Origin: Obelidium mucronatum
Lineage: Eukaryota; Chytridiomycota; Chytridiomycetes; Chytridiales; Chytriomycetaceae
Reading direction: 5' to 3'
Assembly (NCBI GenBank): GCA_025765595.1
Contig: JAIVFH010000021.1
Coordinates: 186,001 to 250,000 of the forward strand
Length of the DNA: 64,000 nt
Made by a program: the position numbers and the translations under genes. Shown in pieces: positions 23,416 through 37,196 of the stretch. Position 1 is the stretch's first letter. Every line of letters begins with the position of its first letter. The notes below the pieces were generated by a model. That model did not search any database, was not told the DNA's origin, and worked only from the letters and a program-made list of their open reading frames with translations.

Positions 23416-25925
23416 ATGAGTTACCCCACCCCAGCGTCGGCCAGTTGGTAAAAAGAAAAGAGCGACTTTGCCTCGAATGGTTTTCAAACAACGTCCAGGT
23501 TTCCCGCTGGCGCCAATGTCCGCACGGCAATCTCGACAGCCGCAATTCCGCCTGGCGCTCCCACGGACATCAACAGTCCCGAGTACGCTGTGTGGTACCA
23601 GTGGTACATGAGCCAGTATCTGCAGCAGCAGCAGATGGCGATGCCAGCGGCGCAACAGCAACAACTACAACAACTACAGCCACAACCTCAACAATCAGAG
23701 CAGCCGCAATCGTACGTGTAGCGTGTGTGCACGTTCATTGAATTGTCTTTAAAGTGCATCCACGTAATAAGAAAACTGCAAATGGCGATGGCTGAGCTGG
23801 CAATGAAGTCGAAAGCCGGTGCAACACTCTCGCCTCAAAAGACTCAACAAAACCAGGAAATGCTAGCAAAAGCGTCGCAGTTCAAACCTCATTCAAAAAG
23901 TATTGCTGAATTTGTAACGCTCTATTGTAGGTGTTAATTAACATATCTATCAGAACCAGCCTATATTCCTGTGAAGACAGGGCTTTCCGATGCAGCCGCA
24001 GCTGCAGCAAATCTGATAAAGCCCTCGTATGCCTCGGTTACAGCTGCGTCAACATCTAGTACGACGGCTGCACCAGCCGGCCCGAATCCTTTAACGAAAC
24101 TGAAGCTAAAGTATTTCATCCGAATAACATGCAAAGCCTCATCTTATTAACACGCGCTGCAACCACTCTGAAAGAAACTTTGTCGATAGAGTTTTCAACG
24201 CCGCCGGGCCTGCCAGGAAACCGGAAGCAGAGCGATACTTGGGGCCATTGATTCAATCGATTCAAAGCAAAGGAGCCATGGACACGACTGATTGGGATAA
24301 AATGAGCATACCAGCCTTGTGCGTATGAAAAACTTTATATGTATCCTGAAAGGTTTATTAATCCCTCCATCACACCAGTCTATTAACAGACCCGGGCACA
24401 GAATCATCCTCTCCCGCCACGACGACGGCCTCTAAAAAGCGTAAAAAGTTTTCCCTCGACCTCCTTGAAGATCGTGGAAATGTTCCCATCTCTCCGACAA
24501 ACACCACATTACTGAAATCCAAACATCCGAAACTCACACCCGCAGATAACCCCCCTTCCATTTCCACAGCATCGTCCCCTGCCCTAGATTCTCTACCGCA
24601 ATATCTCCGAACAGAAGAAATTGCTCGACGCGAGGAACGGGCCCGTAGGTTCCAAGATGTGGACGGTGCAGCATCAAAACAAAAGCAACGCGACAATGCA
24701 AAAGCGGCGCGTGAACGAGCGCTTCAGGCAGCCGCTTTTGCGCGAGGAGAAGAGAATCCAGACGTTATTGATTGGGACGAATATACGATTATTGGAGTGT
24801 GTGAACGACTGGAAAAGAGTTATTTGCGTTTGACTTCAGTTGGGTTTCAATTGCAATCTCTCCTCTTCTGCGTCTTGTGTGCTTTTTTTTATGAATGTCC
24901 TTCATTGTGAAATAGGCACCGGACCCTGCAACCGTTCGTCCTTTGCATATTCTTCGACAAACACTAGACTTATTAGGTCGAAAATGGAAACAAGATCAAA
25001 ATTACACGTATATTTGCGATCAATTCAAGAGTCTGCGGCAAGATTTGACTGTCCAACGTATCAAGAATGATTTTACAGTCAAAGTGTATGAATCACATGC
25101 TAGAATTGCTCTAGAAAAGGTTTGCTTTGTTGTTATTAATTTTTATACCATCGCTGCTTTAACTGTTAATAAAAAATAAGGGCGACGTTGGAGAGTATAA
25201 TCAATGCCAAGCACAACTCAAGGAGCTATATCGACACGGGCTACAAGGTTGTAAAGATGAGTTTTTGGGATACAGAATTCTTTACATGGTCTACACAATG
25301 AATCGAACAGGTATGTGTTTTGTACTGAAAATTAGGATATTAATGAAGAAATTAAACATTAGAGCAAGTAAGAATCTTGAGCGAACTGACACCAACCGAA
25401 ACCTCCGCTCCTTCTGTACAACATGCCCTGGGCGTTCGAATGGCAGTCAGCACAGGAGACTATCATACACTATTTAAGCTATACAACGCATCTCCTTGTA
25501 TGTCAATATACCTCATGGATCTGTTTATTGAGCGGGAAAGAATCAAAGCGCTCAAGACGATATCGCGGGCGTTCCGGCCGAGTTTAAAAGTTTCTTATTT
25601 GGCCAAGGAGCTTGGGTTTATAGTTGGGGGCGAAAACGCGACTTTGATGGATGAAGGAGTAGATTCCAAAAACGTCAAGGTTGGAGTGGAGGATTGCTTT
25701 TCTTGGTTAAAGGGGATGGGTACACCGTTTGTTGAAGGACCTGAAGAAGATGTAGAAGTCCTTATTGGTAAAGGAAAGAAGGCGAAGACTGTGGTTAAGA
25801 AGGTAAGAAAGGAAGTTGGCGTAATGGAGGCGGCAGTTGATTTGAAGGCCGCTGCTGTCTTCTTTGTTGGCAAAATGAATGAAGTCCTCGGAAAAGGCGT
25901 CGATATTAAAGGACAAATACATTGA
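23416..25925 (+). CDS. THP3: THP3/LENG8-like protein of the SAC3/GANP family
   Basis: Multi-exon gene. Exon 1 encodes [11 protein letters not shown] and joins across a GTAAAA...CCAG intron to a Gln-rich segment starting [20 protein letters not shown] low-complexity middle follows with a Lys-rich [14 protein letters not shown]. The conserved block begins [20 protein letters not shown] near 24765, then [20 protein letters not shown] across an intron, then [17 protein letters not shown] (25194 on), and ends in a helical PCI-like C-terminus closing at IKGQIH. The order matches fungal Thp3 and animal LENG8, nuclear proteins linked to mRNA processing and export. At least seven short GT-AG introns. 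No frame break seen. Confidence 0.85.
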
Positions 25926-26007
25926 TATTGAGTATTTTTTTGAAGGGTTCCATGTGGATCATGATTTTGAACAAATAAATAATAGTTTTGAGTCAACATA
26001 ATAACGC

Positions 26008-27260
26008 TTAGAATACATCTTGCTTTTCAACCTTGTAATATTCATCCCCGCCCAAGACACCATTCTCGTGAATCTTCAACTCGCTCTGCGAAAACACCTC
26101 AAAGACAACGGGGCATGCCAATTTCATCATAACCGCCAGCATTGTTTTGTTTGACAAGCCAGTGTATTGCGTTCGCTTATTCCAGTAATGCACACCCACC
26201 GCTTCGTCTGCAAATTGCGCAGCCACGTTGCATTGATCAGTGAAACGGTCGAAAAGACTTCCTCGGTTTTCATATTGAATAGGAAACATTCGCGACATTG
26301 GTGCAACCGAAAGGCCCTCACACGCCAAATGCGGAGACTGAGATTAACAGTTTTTTTCGTACGCTCGTGTGACCATATCCGGACCATTGTAGCCCCTAAA
26401 GCAATCGACATCAGCTGCAAAGACCAAACAATTACTCCACTCACCAAGTATATCCTTGAAAGGTGTTAACAAACTCCTCCATTACAGCCCACATGAACGC
26501 ATCTCTTCTTTCTACACTAAAGAAGGCATTATTCATTCTGTTTGGATCTTGCATGACGATACTTCGCCCCATCGCTCCAACAGGGTTCAAGCTCAAAATA
26601 TCCAAATCCAAGTAGACCCCGCCTCTTTTATAAAGAATTCCGAGTCGGAATGCGTTCCCAAGATTTTGGTCCACCCATTTCGACTCTTTCCATCGTTGTT
26701 CGAGCCACCATTGTTCCAGCGGTGTCTGGAGCATTGCTCTTTCCCAGTCCAGTGGAATGATTGCAATTCTGTTTCGCATATGAGAAGGTAGAGCGGATTT
26801 CCACTTTGAAATGGCGGTTTGAAAGGCTAAGGGGTTTTTGGCATGGATTCGGATTGTGTGGTGGGGGTTCTGCCGAGCTGCTGATTCGATGGAGCAAAGA
26901 TATTTTGGATTTTCTAATTGCTGGTTGTAATGAAGGAAAAGGATTTCGGAGGGTATCTTGGTTGTTGGTGTGATATGAGTTGGGCTTGTTGCGTTGAGGA
27001 AGTGGGTTCCCTGGATGCACAGCCCTGTCAATGTAGTGATTGCAGCTCCTTTGATTCTGTACTATACTTTCATTCGCTTGAAGTGATGATCGAAGCTCAA
27101 TTGCTGTCTTGATGAGGGTTTGATCAGGTTTGGGAACAGACTGCATTCGGACAGGCCGAAGGAGGTTCAGCGAAACCAGAAACGTCAAGCATACGATAGT
27201 CGCAACTACGTGAATGGCTTTGACGCGGGGAGGAAGAATCATGATTGAAAGTCTTGGCAC
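26008..27260 (-). pseudogene. GT32/Gb3-synthase-like glycosyltransferase, paralog 1 (broken)
   Basis: Minus-strand type II membrane protein: a hydrophobic anchor (HVVATIVCLTFLVSLNLL), then the core LHYNQQLENPKYLCSIESA, WVDQNLGNAFRLGILYKRG and the DXD site GGVYLDLDILSLNPVG. An intron near 26395-26444 leads to a C-terminal domain with GLSVAPMSRMFPIQYENRG. The family moves sugar from a nucleotide donor in the Golgi using a metal-binding DXD. Two lesions are visible: a +1 shift near 27018 between the stem and the core, and an in-frame TAA after YEKNC near 26350. Paralogs 2 and 4 have no matching stop, so this copy looks dead. Confidence 0.8.
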
Positions 27261-27285
27261 AGTTCTATTTTAAGATCAGTTTCAT

Positions 27286-28624
27286 TCAAAACCTCATTCC
27301 CTTTTCCACTTCTTTGTAAGCTTTCCCCCCAAGCAGCCCATTTACTCCTATTCCAAGCTGTTGGTCGGAAAATGCGCGAAATACACCTGGGCAAGCGTTC
27401 TTCAATACAACCGCCGTCAGGGTTTCGTTGGAAATCACCGTCTTTGGGGTACGTTTGTTCCACCAGTGAAGCCCAACAGCCGTCTCTGAAATAGTACGCA
27501 ATAAATCACAATGATTTGTCCAGTCTTCAAACAGCCAAGCCCTCTCTCCGTACTTGATGGGAAAGAAACTTGCCGTTGGGGCAACATTTAACCCATCGCA
27601 CACTCCGGATAATTCAGTTGATCCGCAAGTTTTGTTATAAAATCTTGTGATCATCTCAGGACCGTTCCAACCCCTGCGAATATATGTTAAAGAAACCACT
27701 GTGGACTCAAAGTGTAATACCAGCGATATCCATTGAAAGCATCAACGAACTCTTGCATAACAGCCCAAATAAATTTATCCTCCTTGGGGAAACTAAAATA
27801 CGCGTTATTGAATCGCTTCGAATCCTGCTTCGCCAGACTCCTCCCGATTCCGGCCAATGGATTCACACTAACAATATCCATATCCAAATAGACACCACCA
27901 TATTTCCAAATAAGGCCCAGTCTCCATGCGTTTCCAAGGTTCTGGTTAACCCATTTTGATTTCTTGTATCTTTCTTCCCGAAACCAAGGCTCCAAAGGCG
28001 TGTTCGTCATCATTGACAGCCAGTCCAGCTTTCTTATCACTATGCGGGTTGAAACACTTGTATCAATGGTGCTGCGCCAATTTTTTATAGCTGCTTCGAA
28101 TGTAACAGTATCGACAACGTGGATGATAATAGTATGAAAAATATTCTGAATAGCTGCAGATTCCACAGAGCACAAGTATTTGTTGATTTCGAGGGTTGGG
28201 TTGTAGTGAAGGAAATGAATCTGTAGAGGTATATCATTGCGTTTTTGACTGATGGAATACATTGAGTTTTGAGATAACGGACAAGTCTTTGGGGTGCGTC
28301 ATGTGCTCAATGAATTGGGCGCATCCATCTAAAACTGGTTTCGCCGGTTGCGGGGCTGGCAGAATATTGGGTGACAAGTACGACCAAATCTGACTCTTCA
28401 AAACTTCTATTCCCGATATAAGGCGTCGAAGCAATAATTACAATAATGAATAATAATAGAAGGATTATTTCGAGGAGTTTTCGCTTGACAGTGATTGATT
28501 TTCGGTTTCCTCCTTGGCAAATCAGATTTGACCATAAGTTCGAGGTTCGCCTTTGTGGGAGCCGGGCATTCTCTTGCTTTAAAGCTCCAAACGGTGCAAG
28601 CTGAGTTGTTTGACCTGAAAGCAT
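27286..28624 (-). pseudogene. GT32/Gb3-synthase-like glycosyltransferase, paralog 2 (5' part disordered)
   Basis: Anchor LLEIILLLLFIIVIIAS, core FLHYNPTLEINKYLCSVESA, WVNQNLGNAWRLGLIWKYG and DXD site GGVYLDMDIVSVNPLAG. The same intron position as paralog 1 (after GYRW) leads to a C-terminal exon with NGPEMITRFYNKTCGSTELS and VGLHWWNKRTP. The catalytic core and C-terminus are open. Between the anchor and the core the frame changes twice (near 28370 and near 28260, the second beside an A5 run). Either small introns are missed or there are indels; the catalytic part would still be translatable from an internal start at 28262, but without the anchor. Confidence 0.75.
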
Positions 28625-29363
28625 TTTAAATCACCAATAATTTGACCAGGGGCCAATCACTAAAACTAGCAAGCAAAGCGACTCGCCCAAAGCTATGACG
28701 AAATTTTCTAAGAGATCAGTAGTTAATGCGTCTTGTTGCAGCCTTGCGGATTCTTGAATTAGTCGGGTGCTTCCGTTCTTGGAAGGTTGGACTCGGACAA
28801 TGTCCAGACAGCCATTCTCGCCTATACGCTATTCCTCGATTCTGTGAAAGATAAGCGTGTCAATTTTTTTTCCTCATACATTATACAGGGAGTTTGTGAT
28901 TCGGTGGCTGACATGCACTCAAACAGTCACTGAACCAAACTTCGACCTGAAAGCGTTTTTATAATCAATTTGAATTTTTGTACACGAGTTTTTTGATTCG
29001 AACTGACCTCGAAGAGTCGAAGGATTGAACTATTGAACTATTCCCATTCCTCAAACAGAACTGTCGCGTCCCGCACCGCACTGAAGTTCACTGTAACCCG
29101 AACGTTTATAACGCTTCGAAAATTTTTGTCCAACCGAACCTATTCCACTATTATGTAATTCATCAATAATATTCAAATCACTTGATTATCACGTATTGAA
29201 TAATTCCTCATCATTATCCATTAAATTTAATACATTTTACAGCCAGAAATGGGATAAATTAACTCTTTCTGCGGCCCGAGGAGATCTTTTTTGTGAAAAG
29301 AGAGTGTGCAGGCTGTTTCGGAATATTCGGAACGAGAGGTTGTGTGGTTCAAAATTTTATTTT
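28625..29363. other. Intergenic, nothing recognised
   Basis: About 740 bp between paralogs 2 and 3. AT-rich, with no convincing reading frame or repeat. It probably holds the promoter of paralog 2. Confidence 0.5.
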
Positions 29364-30737
29364 TCAGCGTTGCATGGAATCATCCGTTCGCATTCCAAGT
29401 TGTGAATGCGTAAACGTTCGGACCAAAGCGGGGCAGTGAGATATCATAGTGATTCGCATGATGGAAGTCTTTCGCAAATCTTGAATATTCTTGAGCCGTT
29501 TGTCCCAATAGTGTATTCCGACAGACCTTTTAGAAACAGTTAATATATTGAGCCTATTGGAGAAATCTAATCATACTCGTCTGCAATCTTGCCCATTTTT
29601 TCGCACGTTTCGTCCCAATATGTCTGATCAATAGCACTTGTGTAATTAAACGGGAAAAACCTCATGGGATCCGCCAGTTCAATATTCCTGCATTCCCTTA
29701 ATTTGCATTTTCGTAATGTTCTCGTTACGGCAGCCGGTCCGTTGTGTCCCCTTTTGAGATGATGAATGGTATGTAAGGGTGACCCATTCCTCACCATTTA
29801 TCTCCGCGGAATCCGCGAACAAACTCCTTCATTACTTCCCAAATGAATAAATCTCCGGCTTCTACACTGAAGAATGCGTTGTTTGTGTTCTTTTTATCTT
29901 GACGCGCAACAGTCCGTCCCAAACCGGCCAATGGATTCACACTTATAATATCTAAGTCCATATAAACCCCTCCGTGTCTAAAACATCCCGGTTTGTTGTG
30001 GGCATTTACATTCTCATATTGTCCAACACTCACTTCCACAAAAGACCAAGTCGAAAAGCATTTCCAAGATTCTGTTCGGGCCATTTACTGGTAGCCCATT
30101 TTCGATTTTTATACCATTCAAAGAGGGGTGTTTCAATCATGGCTTCTTCCCAAACCAATTCTTTAACGACAACTCGATCAGTTAATCCAGCATTCTTTCT
30201 CCAAATGTCAATTTTTTCATCGAAAACGGGCTTATTTCGGGCATATATAGTTATCAAGTGATCCCTATTTTGTCGTGCTGCTGATTCTACGGAACATAGG
30301 CGGCGTGGTTGTTCAAGATAGTCGTTATAGTGCAAGAAAAATATCTGCTTAGGAATAACTGAAGGCGGAAAATCGTCGAAAGCATATTTATAGTTGGCCG
30401 ATAAGTAATATGTTCCTGGGGATGCGGCTCGATCAAGAAAGTGTTGACAAGACGGATTTGTTGTTGTGATCTATGTATTTGTTTTGAGGCTCATCAGCGC
30501 AGACGACGTACATAGTAAATACTGATCGGAAAATACTTCAATATTAATACTTGAATTCAGTATTTGCTTGGGAATTTCCAATGATTCGTCTGCCGGCAAG
30601 TCTGTTGGTTTGCTCTGATCTCCTGTCGCCTCGTCCATTCCAAACAAGCGAAACCCGAAATAAATGCTAGCGAGGCTGAAAACCAAGAGGCTTGTAATTG
30701 ATGCTTTCGTGGGCCGCAGTACCCCAAGTTTTCGCAT
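29364..30737 (-). CDS. GT32/Gb3-synthase-like glycosyltransferase, paralog 3
   Basis: Starts MRKLGVLRPTKASITSLLVF with an N-terminal anchor. A Cys-containing stem (SCQHFLDRAASPGTYYL) leads to the core FLHYNDYLEQPRRLCSVESA and WPEQNLGNAFRLGLLWK. An intron falls exactly before the DXD site GGVYMDLDIISVNPLAG, unlike paralogs 1, 2 and 4. Further introns follow GDKW and ADE. The end is SVGIHYWDKR...QLGMRTDDSMQR, with the stop at 29364. All joins keep frame with GT-AG ends, so this copy may be functional. Its C-terminus is divergent and short compared with paralogs 2 and 4. Confidence 0.75.
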
Positions 30738-31071
30738 TTATTTATCGAGAAGAAGTTTCGCGTTCTCTCGTGTCTCACGTTTCAAGATATTATTCCGGTG
30801 CATCGAATTGTGCACTTCCATTAGTCTACAGAGCCTTCTGACTCAAGCACTGCAGGGCAATGGACTCGCCAGAAGAGTTTTTGTGAAGCGGTTCGAACTT
30901 CGAAAATGATAAATGCTGCGTATTTCTGGTCCAAACGCCGCAGCGATGAATTTCAATGCAGTGCATTTATTTGGTGAAATAAGCGTCTTGAACTATTCCA
31001 GATGGCGAGGTTTAAAAAAATTGTGTGCATGCAAATAATATTAAAGTAAAAAAAGAACTGTTCACAAGACA
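30738..31071. other. Intergenic, nothing recognised
   Basis: 334 bp between the start of paralog 3 and the end of paralog 4. No coding signal seen. Confidence 0.5.
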
Positions 31072-32408
31072 TTAAAAGCCGTCATTTGCCTCCCATCCCA
31101 TCCAAGTGTTTTTCACGCCTTTTTGGGAGCTTTTGGCAAAGAAACCAAGACCTTCCGATGTAAACGTCTCAACAACGGCGGGACAATGATTCTTCATAAT
31201 AAACTCCAAAACAGTTTCCGTCTTGATGTCTTGAGCTTTCATTCCCTTGTTCCACCAGTGCATTCCCACAGATCTAAAATAAGATTGTGAGTTGGTGCTT
31301 TCTGGACGAAAATCAAAATACTCAACTCTTTTGCTAGGGATTTCAATAAGCTGCAGCTTTTTTTCCAGGGCTGTATGACCTTCTTTCGAGACCCATACGA
31401 AACAGGGAAAAATCTACTAGGTGGAGCGATGCCAAAGTTGCACTCCTCCGCGGGCAAGAGTTTGGTTCCATTTATCTTGGGAGGTTTGCAGTACTTGTTG
31501 TACGTTCTAAGCTTTTTGGTTAGAGATTTACAAACGGCGAATTGGAATATGTACCTCTCCACCATTCTTGGACCGTTCCGCCCCCACACAGTACCGTTGA
31601 ACCCAGCCACAAACTCTTCCATCTACTTTTGAATTTAGCGACTTATAGCGCGAAAGTACTTCGAAATCTGCCGTACCATATCGAAGACAAACTTGTCGCG
31701 AACCCCAAAACTAAAAAACGCGTTATTCATGACCTTTGGCCCAACTTGCATAGCGACAGATCTCCCCATCCCACTTAATGGATTCAAAGAAATAATATCA
31801 GAGTCCAAGTATACTCCGCCGTATTTGTATAGAACTGCCAGTCTAAAGGCGTTTCCCAAGTTCTGGTCAACCCAAGTACTTTTCTTGTACGTCTCGTCTT
31901 CCCACCACGACTGTAAAGGCGTATTATGAAACATTTCAGCCCATTCAAGAGGGACAATGTGAAGCCGGTCGCCCAAGGAATCCTTGGCTCTGGCGCGCCA
32001 TACAATTGTCGCTTCCATGAAATCAGTCACATTGCGCGCGTAAAGTATAATAGAATGATTCCTATTCTGTCGCGCTGCAGATTCCAGCCCGCAAAGATAG
32101 CGCGGGTTTTTAAAGTACTGGTTGTAGTGCAAGAAACTGATTCTTTCCGGGATGCTTCGTTGGGCCTTTGATAATTTCTCCGAATCCAGTATAAGTCCTT
32201 TTGGACCGAGGAATCGGGTTCCTGGGGCCATTGCTTGTTGCTGAAAGTACTGACATCCGCCAGGAAGCTTCAAATCAATGGCTGATGACTCCTCCTGAGA
32301 CTGTTCTTCTCTGACCAGGATAGAGTAGTTGACAACATGCAAAGATATTATCAGCGCTAGAATGAGGGCAATGGTGGGAATGGTACAGTTTCGTTGTGGA
32401 AGCTTCAT
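31072..32408 (-). CDS. GT32/Gb3-synthase-like glycosyltransferase, paralog 4
   Basis: I chose ATG at 32408 (MKLPQRNCTIPTIALILALI) because the anchor follows at once; an upstream in-frame ATG at 32507 is possible. The stem (GGCQYFQQQAMAPGTRFL) and core (LHYNQYFKNPRYLCGLESA, WVDQNLGNAFRLAVLYKYG, GGVYLDSDIISLNPLSG) are open. A phase-0 intron between FVFDM and MEEFV is not seen in the other copies. The last exon encodes SVGMHWWNKGMKAQD...ANDGF. It looks intact. Paralogs 1-4 are head to tail and evidently arose by local duplication. Confidence 0.8.
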
Positions 32409-32607
32409 TTCTTGAGCTTGGATATTTAAATGATAAGTGAGCAGATAAACCACATGATCAGGCGAAGCTCTCTTGCTTTGACATAAATTGATGTTATCGT
32501 CCCGCAATTAGTTCTGGTGAATAATCTGGAGACATGAACCCGCCCCAAAAGTCCCGCTGCCCGCCACAACTTCAAAATGTACCCCTCTGTATCTGATTGA
32601 CTAAAAA

Positions 32608-33899
32608 ATGACTCCCGAATCCAACAAGATGCAAAAATCAACGGTTCTTCTTCCGCGATACGAACAGAGTCCGCTCTTGAATGGACAAGAGGCCATCTGC
32701 TACGCAACGTTCTTCACGGGAACTCCACCAACCGCGTTTCTGCGCGAAAGAACAGAGCAGATTGTTGCTCTGAATCCCGTTCTCCGTGGCCGCTTGAAGC
32801 GGACTGTCAGAGGAATTGCCGTTGAGATTCCAGCCGCAGCTGGCAGCATCCACATCAATGACCATTTTGTAGTTCAAGAAACGCTTGTCACGACCGAAAC
32901 AAACCCATTGGGTCCAGCCCTTCCTGTGCTTGTTCCTTCGAATCGCTTTGCTGTTAATGGCAAAACACCTCTTTTTGTGGTTGCTGTTTTGCGCAACCAG
33001 TTAGTGAATCAATTTTGTGTCGTTATCGCCGTCAGGTAACTGTTTGGCCATCCAAAATATTTTTTTGTTTCATTAATCAGATAATTAAGTCATCTCATTG
33101 CTGATGGCGCCACATTCTACAACCTTCTGGGAATGCTGGACAAACGCTCTCACCCTTATGCCCTGACATTCAACCTTGAGCTGGATAACAGCAACAAGCT
33201 TGGAATCCGACGCGGCGAAAGTGATTCCCAACCTGAATCAGATGTATTTCCAAATCCTGCCACACTTCAGTTATCCGTTAAGATTCGCCACATCTCTGAT
33301 CACCACGCGTGCGGTAGCTTTACCGTCATTCTTCTTTGGAAGAAATGGCCACTGGCGCTGGAAACGCTTACAACCTTTCCAAATCTTGGATCGACAAGGA
33401 AAAACAATCTGCGATGGCGGATAAACCCTCTCCCGACGCGTTTGTGTCAACAAACGACTGTCTGGTATCATGGTTTCTTAAAACAACGAAAGTGGAATAT
33501 GCAGCAATGTATTTGAACTTGCGGGGCAAAGTACCTCAACTATCCGCTAACCACGCCGGTAACTATATGCGACCAGTTGTATTTCAACGCGGCGAGTTTG
33601 AGTCGCCATGGCAAATCCGGGAAGCCATCAGTGGTGATTTTTACGGAAGCAGTGTTATGAAATCTGGACAACAGTACCGAGCTCCGAAGCTCAAGTCTCA
33701 GCTGGGTATTGTTTCAAACGTCTGTGGTCTGTTTAAGCAGCTGGAGCTACCCGGGGACTGTCAGTTTCTGGAACATCACTACACGCTCAGAAATCACGCG
33801 ATTGGAGTTGGTTCCCCATATTGCACGGCTTACACTTCAAAGCCAGGGCAAGTTTGCATTCTTACAAACATTGCATTTGATGAAACCACATTTTTATAA
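32608..33899 (+). pseudogene. HxxxDG acyltransferase (CAT-like/alcohol acetyltransferase type), frame-broken
   Basis: Exon 1 encodes MTPESNKMQKSTVLLPRYEQ with a typical early segment EQIVALNPVLRGRLKR. A GT-AG intron (about 33036-33090) splits the active-site motif SHLIADG, the HxxxDG of CoA-dependent acyltransferases. The protein then appears to change frame twice: near 33180, into ESDAAKVIPNLNQMYFQIL, and near 33335, into EEMATGAGNAYNLSKSW. A long open C-terminus follows to the stop at 33899. No intron explains the shifts. It is either a recent pseudogene or two assembly indels. It is divergent from GT paralog 4. The substrate cannot be told. Confidence 0.65.
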
Positions 33900-33993
33900 T
33901 TATTAGTTCAGAGTGTAGTTAGTTCAGCTTGTGCAATATATCCTTTAAGTAGTTTGTGTGACTTCATTTGAATCATTTAATCAGTTCATAGAA

Positions 33994-35421
33994 TTATCTG
34001 GTCACATTAACAACATTGAAGGAGAAATGCTGCCGCTTGTCGATTGACCTTAAAACATACACTAAGCGCTTAGATAGTAACATGAACTTTGAACTCACAT
34101 TATGCAATCTCTTTGTGACCTCTCGAGTTGCATCCATCGGATCATTTTGCTCTCGCGGGTTTTGAATCGTCGGCACTGGAACTTTATCGATGTCCGCTTC
34201 TCCAACTCTTTTCATCACTGCATTTCTCCATTCTCCTAGTGAGTTTAATTGGGCTTCCATTCCTTTGGCCTGCTTCTTTGAAGTCCAGAGCTGTTTTTCG
34301 GTTTCTTCTTGCAACGCCAGCACTGCCTTAAGTAAGTCTGTGATTTGCGATATCTGCATGAGAATACGTCCATCCAAATTTGTCATACTCGAGGGTAATT
34401 TTCCTTCCGACAGTTTCGACAAGGAGCACACTGACAAGCGGAGATGAGACACTGAAGAGTTCCGCCGTCGGCGACCATCTGACGGAGTATTAAGGGATTC
34501 TGTGGATTTATGGCTGCCATGCTATCCGTTGATGCCATGGAAGCAATTGACGTGTTGGAGGCAACAAGGCGATTATGGCTCATACTGGAAGTGATGATTC
34601 CTGCCTGCTGCAATGCATTTGCATAGAGAGTAGACAGCGAGCTTGATTGTCCCAGTTTGTTGCTTCCAATCTTTTTTCCCTTGGTTGATTTACTGAATCT
34701 GGGCACAAAGGTGCCAATATTCCCTGTTACTTTTCTTTCCAACTTTTCTTTAAGATCCAGTAGACTCCCTTCATCTTCTTCGGCATCTTCATGTGGTTGA
34801 TTGGGCTCGCAATCGCTTTCGTTATTCTCAGAATCGTTGTCATCCAGCTTTTCTAATATTTTCCCTTCTTCAATCAACCAGTCCAGGAGTTTCGCAGTTT
34901 CTCCTTCGATGGAAATCATTTGAAGCTTCATTTGTTCCCGGTCTTTGAGAGCGGTGATTGCTTTTGTAGATGCAGATTGGTGATCCTTTTTTATTTCCTG
35001 GAATACTTCACTCATTAGGCTCTATTGGCCGAGGCTATGCTCATATACTTGTCTTACCTCAATATACGCTTTTAGTTGCTCGCGTTCTCGTGTCCATTGT
35101 TCTCTTTCAGTTTCAAGTAAATCTCTGCCGGCATGAAGCTCCGCCACTTGTCGTTCCAAAGCACGCCGCTCCTTGAAGATTTAAAAAAGGATGCGATTAG
35201 CGAATAAAAAATGTCTTCTATAGTTCTTCTGTGTGGGACTTTACCCTGGCACTCTTTTCTAGAGCCTCTACAGCCGCTGTCAATGTCTGTTCATGCTGGA
35301 TCTCCATTGCGGACATTTCTTCAAATAGGGATTGATTTTCAGCCAAGAGCTCATCTCGAGTGGGTTGGTACTGTTGCGTAGGAAGCTGACTGATTGAACG
35401 CTCTTTCGATGGAAGTTCCAT
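33994..35421 (-). CDS. Coiled-coil protein, function unknown
   Basis: From ATG 35421: MELPSKERSISQLP, then heptad-rich helices in at least three exons (ELLAENQSLFEEMSAMEI; ERRALERQVAELHAGRDLLE; SEVFQEIKKDHQSASTKAI). An acidic stretch (DDNDSENNESD) and a Ser-rich linker come next, and a final coiled coil (MTNLDGRILMQISQITDLL...). Introns near 35172-35246, 35015-35052 and 34389-34452 join frames cleanly with GT-AG ends. The arrangement recalls afadin/alpha-actinin-binding (ADIP-like) or centrosomal coiled-coil proteins, but I cannot name it. It sits next to Arp1 on the same strand. Confidence 0.65.
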
Positions 35422-35504
35422 GTTTACAGAGTATTCTGAAAATAGCTAAAAATAGCATAAAATAATCAGACTTTTATTTCGAGTGCTGCCAGAGTAAGGG
35501 TCGT

Positions 35505-37154
<1,650 letters not shown>

Positions 37155-37196
37155 TTCAAGAATAATAAAAAGGTGCATAAGATGCCTTTTATTGTT

